Assembly: GCA_022113835.1 (NCBI GenBank)
Contig: JAILWY010000025.1
Coordinates: 310,001 to 374,000 of the forward strand
DNA length: 64,000 nt
Reading direction: 5' to 3'
Source of the DNA: Atopsyche davidsoni
Taxonomy: Eukaryota; Arthropoda; Insecta; Trichoptera; Hydrobiosidae
In this document: piece by piece, positions 61,201 to 64,000 of the stretch
Layout of the letters: the number at the start of each line of letters is the position of its first letter
Position numbering within the stretch: position 1 is the stretch's first letter
Program-made: the position numbers and the translations under genes
Notes under the pieces: model-generated
The model's input: the letters and a program-made list of their open reading frames with translations, nothing else
The model's database searches: none
What the model was told of the DNA's origin: nothing

Positions 61201-61616
61201 TCAAGTTTATCTCAAAATTATTATGTAGCACATCCTTTACACAAACCTTATCCATAGGATGTTTTGTAAAAATATGAATATTTTTATTTAAATAAAAAAT
61301 TATTAAATTAATATTATTTATGAACTTATGGTATTAATAAAATACACGATTCATTAACAGTTAATTTTGGATTATAAGGGTAGGTCCATAGTGGTCTACA
61401 AAAAACGTCCGAAATGTGGTGTAATAATGCACTCAAAATGGTCTCAATGTGATTAAGCAGTGATCTAAAAAGGGTTGATGAAAGTGTCATAAATTTTTTA
61501 AAAGTTACAAATGAATAATTCAAGAACTGCTTCGAGAATGTTACATTTATAATTTTTTATTATATCCTACTTTAATATATTTTTTTAATAAATTTAAAAT
61601 AAATTTTAATCTTTAA
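58248..61616. other. Intergenic DNA, no gene recognised
   Basis: AT-rich with GC-richer islets near 58745-58915, 60105-60170 and 61065-61160. ATGCAGCAGCCCGACACG through GGCAAG (59966-59995) is followed by GTGAGA and preceded by a possible TATGCAG acceptor, so it could be a microexon; no partner exon was found. Confidence 0.35.
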
Positions 61617-61780
61617 TTTTCCACATGTTCGTTTTTCCACATGTTGGCATTATCAAAACATGAATGATTGGCGAAACCGGTCACAAATAAAAAACGAACA
61701 TGTGGAAAATCACTCAAGTACTTAATTAAAAAAAAAAATTTTTAATTAAATTCCACCAAGCACTCTCTGTCAAAAATATT
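61617..61780. mobile_element. Short inverted-repeat element, copy 7 (rearranged)
   Basis: TTTTCCACATGTTCG is followed by CACATGTTGGCATTATCAA, TGATTGGCGAAACCGGTCAC, AACGAACATGTGGAAAATCA and the right terminus ATTCCACCAAGCACTCTCTG, CAAAAATATT. The core is split and partly inverted relative to copy 1, and the left terminus is missing. Confidence 0.75.
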
Positions 61781-64000
61781 AAATATCCTACTTTATTTTT
61801 ATGTTTTAAATTTTTTGAGTTTTAAAATATATGATCAAAACCAAGTGTGTTATAATAAATGAAGAAAGTCTTTTTTATTTATTTTTTATTCAATTTATAA
61901 CTTACATAATAATACATGTATACAAAAAATAATACTTTAGTTTATTAAATAGTAAAAGAATTTATAAAATACAATCAGATTACATGAAAAATAGATTTAT
62001 GGTAGAACTAAACAGTGAAAAAGAATTTAAAATACAAAATATGTTAGTTTAACTTGAGTCAGTAAAATAAACATTCTTTCTTATTTATTGGCAAGCAAAC
62101 CTGGTCTAGAATGTGACAGCGTCATAGGACAGACAGAATAGTTGAGGACAAAAAAAAAATTACACCACCATAAACTGGTGCTGACTTTCATGAAAGAGGT
62201 TATAAAAGTATATTCTTTAGTGTTTTACTAACAACTGAACAATGTAATGGAAATAAATATTTAGAAAAATACCATCTATAAACCAACACGGTATAAAGGA
62301 TAAGAAAATGTATATTATAACATTACCTTTGAGCCCTCGGTGATAAGTGAATCAATTAAAAGCACTTTCTTAGAAAAGTTTCATATCAGATGGCTCATGA
62401 GCATTATAATTTTTGAAAAATCATTTCCATAAACCAAAATCATTTCAATTGAATGAAAATGGAATTTCCAATAAACTTTTTATCCTTAAATCAATTTGTA
62501 TAAAATTTTACCAACCTAATTTATATTTAAATAAATAAACTAGAGGTACAGTATGAAATATTAATCTAGGTCTTTCTAATAAAACATTTGTTCCGATGCT
62601 TTTCCAGATAATAAACCACAGATAATACAAAAGTATACATTTACTTTGGTGATATTAGTTACATAATATTGATTATATAGATACAATTATCATAAATTAA
62701 TAAAAAAGTACATGTTTCAAAACATTACATGAATTTAATTTTTATATAATGTTTCCTTTTATCAAAATCTAATTATAATTGGTGAATAAAGATAGTCAAA
62801 TATCACAACATTGATAATTGACAATGTTAATATTTGTCATTGAAATGACAAATATTCTATTTGAACCAGTTTTTATTGATTCCATATTCTATATTCCGTG
62901 TTGATTTGCAGACACTTTTAAATGGTGGTATAAATGCCTCCATGACGCTTACAATATTTCATATATGAAATGTTACAAAATACATAAGTAAATTTATTAA
63001 GTGTAAATTTAAATATTATCATTTATTTTCCCTATGTTATTTCACTAATATTAAATTAATAATAATTGGACCTTATTGTCTAATGGCACTAAATATGTTA
63101 TTTATATATTTTTTTATAATGAGTTACGGAGTAATCTCTCTAATATAACATACTGATAGATCGTCAGATTCTTGAAACAGGGCTATTAAAATAACAATCT
63201 CACTTTAACTCACTTTGCACAGAGCGCAGTTTATCCTCAAAATTGCATTCTGTTAAAATAACTTATGAAAATATTCATGAAGTCACAATATGTTTGTTTA
63301 ATTATGAAAAATCAACATAGATTCAGAGGCTGGCAATCTCCGTGTCCATAACCAATTTTGGGTATGGATCTAGGTTGCAAACCCAGATTCTACTCTTTTT
63401 GAAGATGGGCCTGTTTTTAGTCAGAGATTTCCATGAGCTAAGTTCTCTTTAATATTATTAAATCCATGATAAAAAATAAAACATTCTTATGTGCACATAA
63501 TTTGATCATAATACGATTGCCATCTTGTGTTTTCAGTAGAATCTTTTTGAATATATAACTATAGTGGGTAAAAAAATAATGAAACAGTTTTTACGATTTA
63601 CTCAATCAAGACAGTTCCTAGACTGGTTTACCAACTAAATGACTAATTTCATGTAAAACTGAGTAGACTTATTTATACTATTATACAATGATAAATAATG
63701 GTAAAAATTATAAAATAAAACAGGACATCTGGAAGTCTTTGTCAATTTGAAAATATTTGTGGCAAACTGAACTCGTGTCATTGGTAAGCGAGATTCTACC
63801 GTATTCATACTCACTATAAGGTTTTTTTTATGTACAAAGTGGAACTACATTATAAAAACTGTAAAAAGAAATAATAAATAAAATATTTATAAATTCTTCA
63901 TCTAAAATTTTTATTAAGCCATGTTATAATTACTGTCCATTTTTTAAATTTCATATCAAGGGATTTGCTTTTATAAAAACCAAAGACATCATCGTCTGAT
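61781..64000. other. Very AT-rich region, no gene recognised
   Basis: No frame above about 60 codons. A small palindrome, AATATTTGTCATT/AATGACAAATATT, lies at about 62828-62855. The density of stop codons and lack of GC-richer islets would fit a long 3' UTR or intergenic DNA; the sequence does not decide. Confidence 0.4.

Noticed and set aside
1..64000. CRISPR array, operon, prophage or viral genes
   Set aside because: No spaced direct repeats of CRISPR type, no gene clusters and no viral protein signatures; the tandem arrays are ordinary eukaryotic minisatellites.

Overview
The window looks like a piece of an insect nuclear genome. It is strongly AT-rich, has GT/AG introns, very low gene density, many transposon relics and many microsatellites. 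There are no operons, ribosome binding sites or CRISPR arrays. Both recognisable host genes belong to families typical of insects. The species cannot be named from the sequence; repeat-rich intergenic DNA and long introns suggest an insect with a large genome.

Host genes. (1) On the minus strand, 10714-14867, lies a two-exon sugar transporter of the facilitated trehalose transporter (Tret1-like) group. Its large coding exon is 10714-12080. A short 5' coding exon at 14798-14867 joins it in matching phase across a 2.7-kb intron, giving a model of about 478 residues. (2) On the plus strand, exons 35000-35188 and 36638-36986 are the last two coding exons of a biogenic-amine GPCR, most like a beta-type octopamine receptor (end of loop 3, TM6, TM7, C-tail, stop). 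The exons for TM1-TM5 were not found in the 35 kb upstream, so the transporter may sit, antisense, inside a very long receptor intron.

Mobile DNA. Two broken mariner transposase relics lie at 24353-24634 and, antisense, 34500-34981; the second stops about 18 bp before the receptor splice acceptor. A 2.2-kb DNA transposon with 14-bp ends (including the TA) lies at 41555-43756. It carries a decayed transposase-like gene that I cannot assign to a superfamily. A short inverted-repeat family with CAATATTTTTGACAGAG ends occurs at least eight times. Its core repeats a stem followed by GAAACCGGTC that resembles a hammerhead ribozyme. A composite element of about 560-600 bp (long perfect palindrome, body, tRNA-like pol III boxes) occurs at 18190-18785 and 27355-27919; the second copy is inserted in a member of the short family with a 13-bp target duplication. 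A poly(A)-tailed retroposed insert with a target duplication lies at 3487-3752, and a palindromic element at 1-458.

Simple and tandem repeats: long TA arrays, a 10-bp array in the transporter intron, an 11-bp array at 16418-16519, a G-tract/C-tract palindrome at 19749-19809, a CT-rich minisatellite at 21095-21212 and a 12-bp array with a 48-bp higher-order period at 47365-47556. The rest (most of 3.8-9, 18.8-24.3, 28.1-34.5, 43.8-64 kb) is AT-rich DNA with no supportable gene. Small GC-richer islets there are possible promoters or enhancers; the clearest is a CCAAT/TATA pair at 30866-30888.
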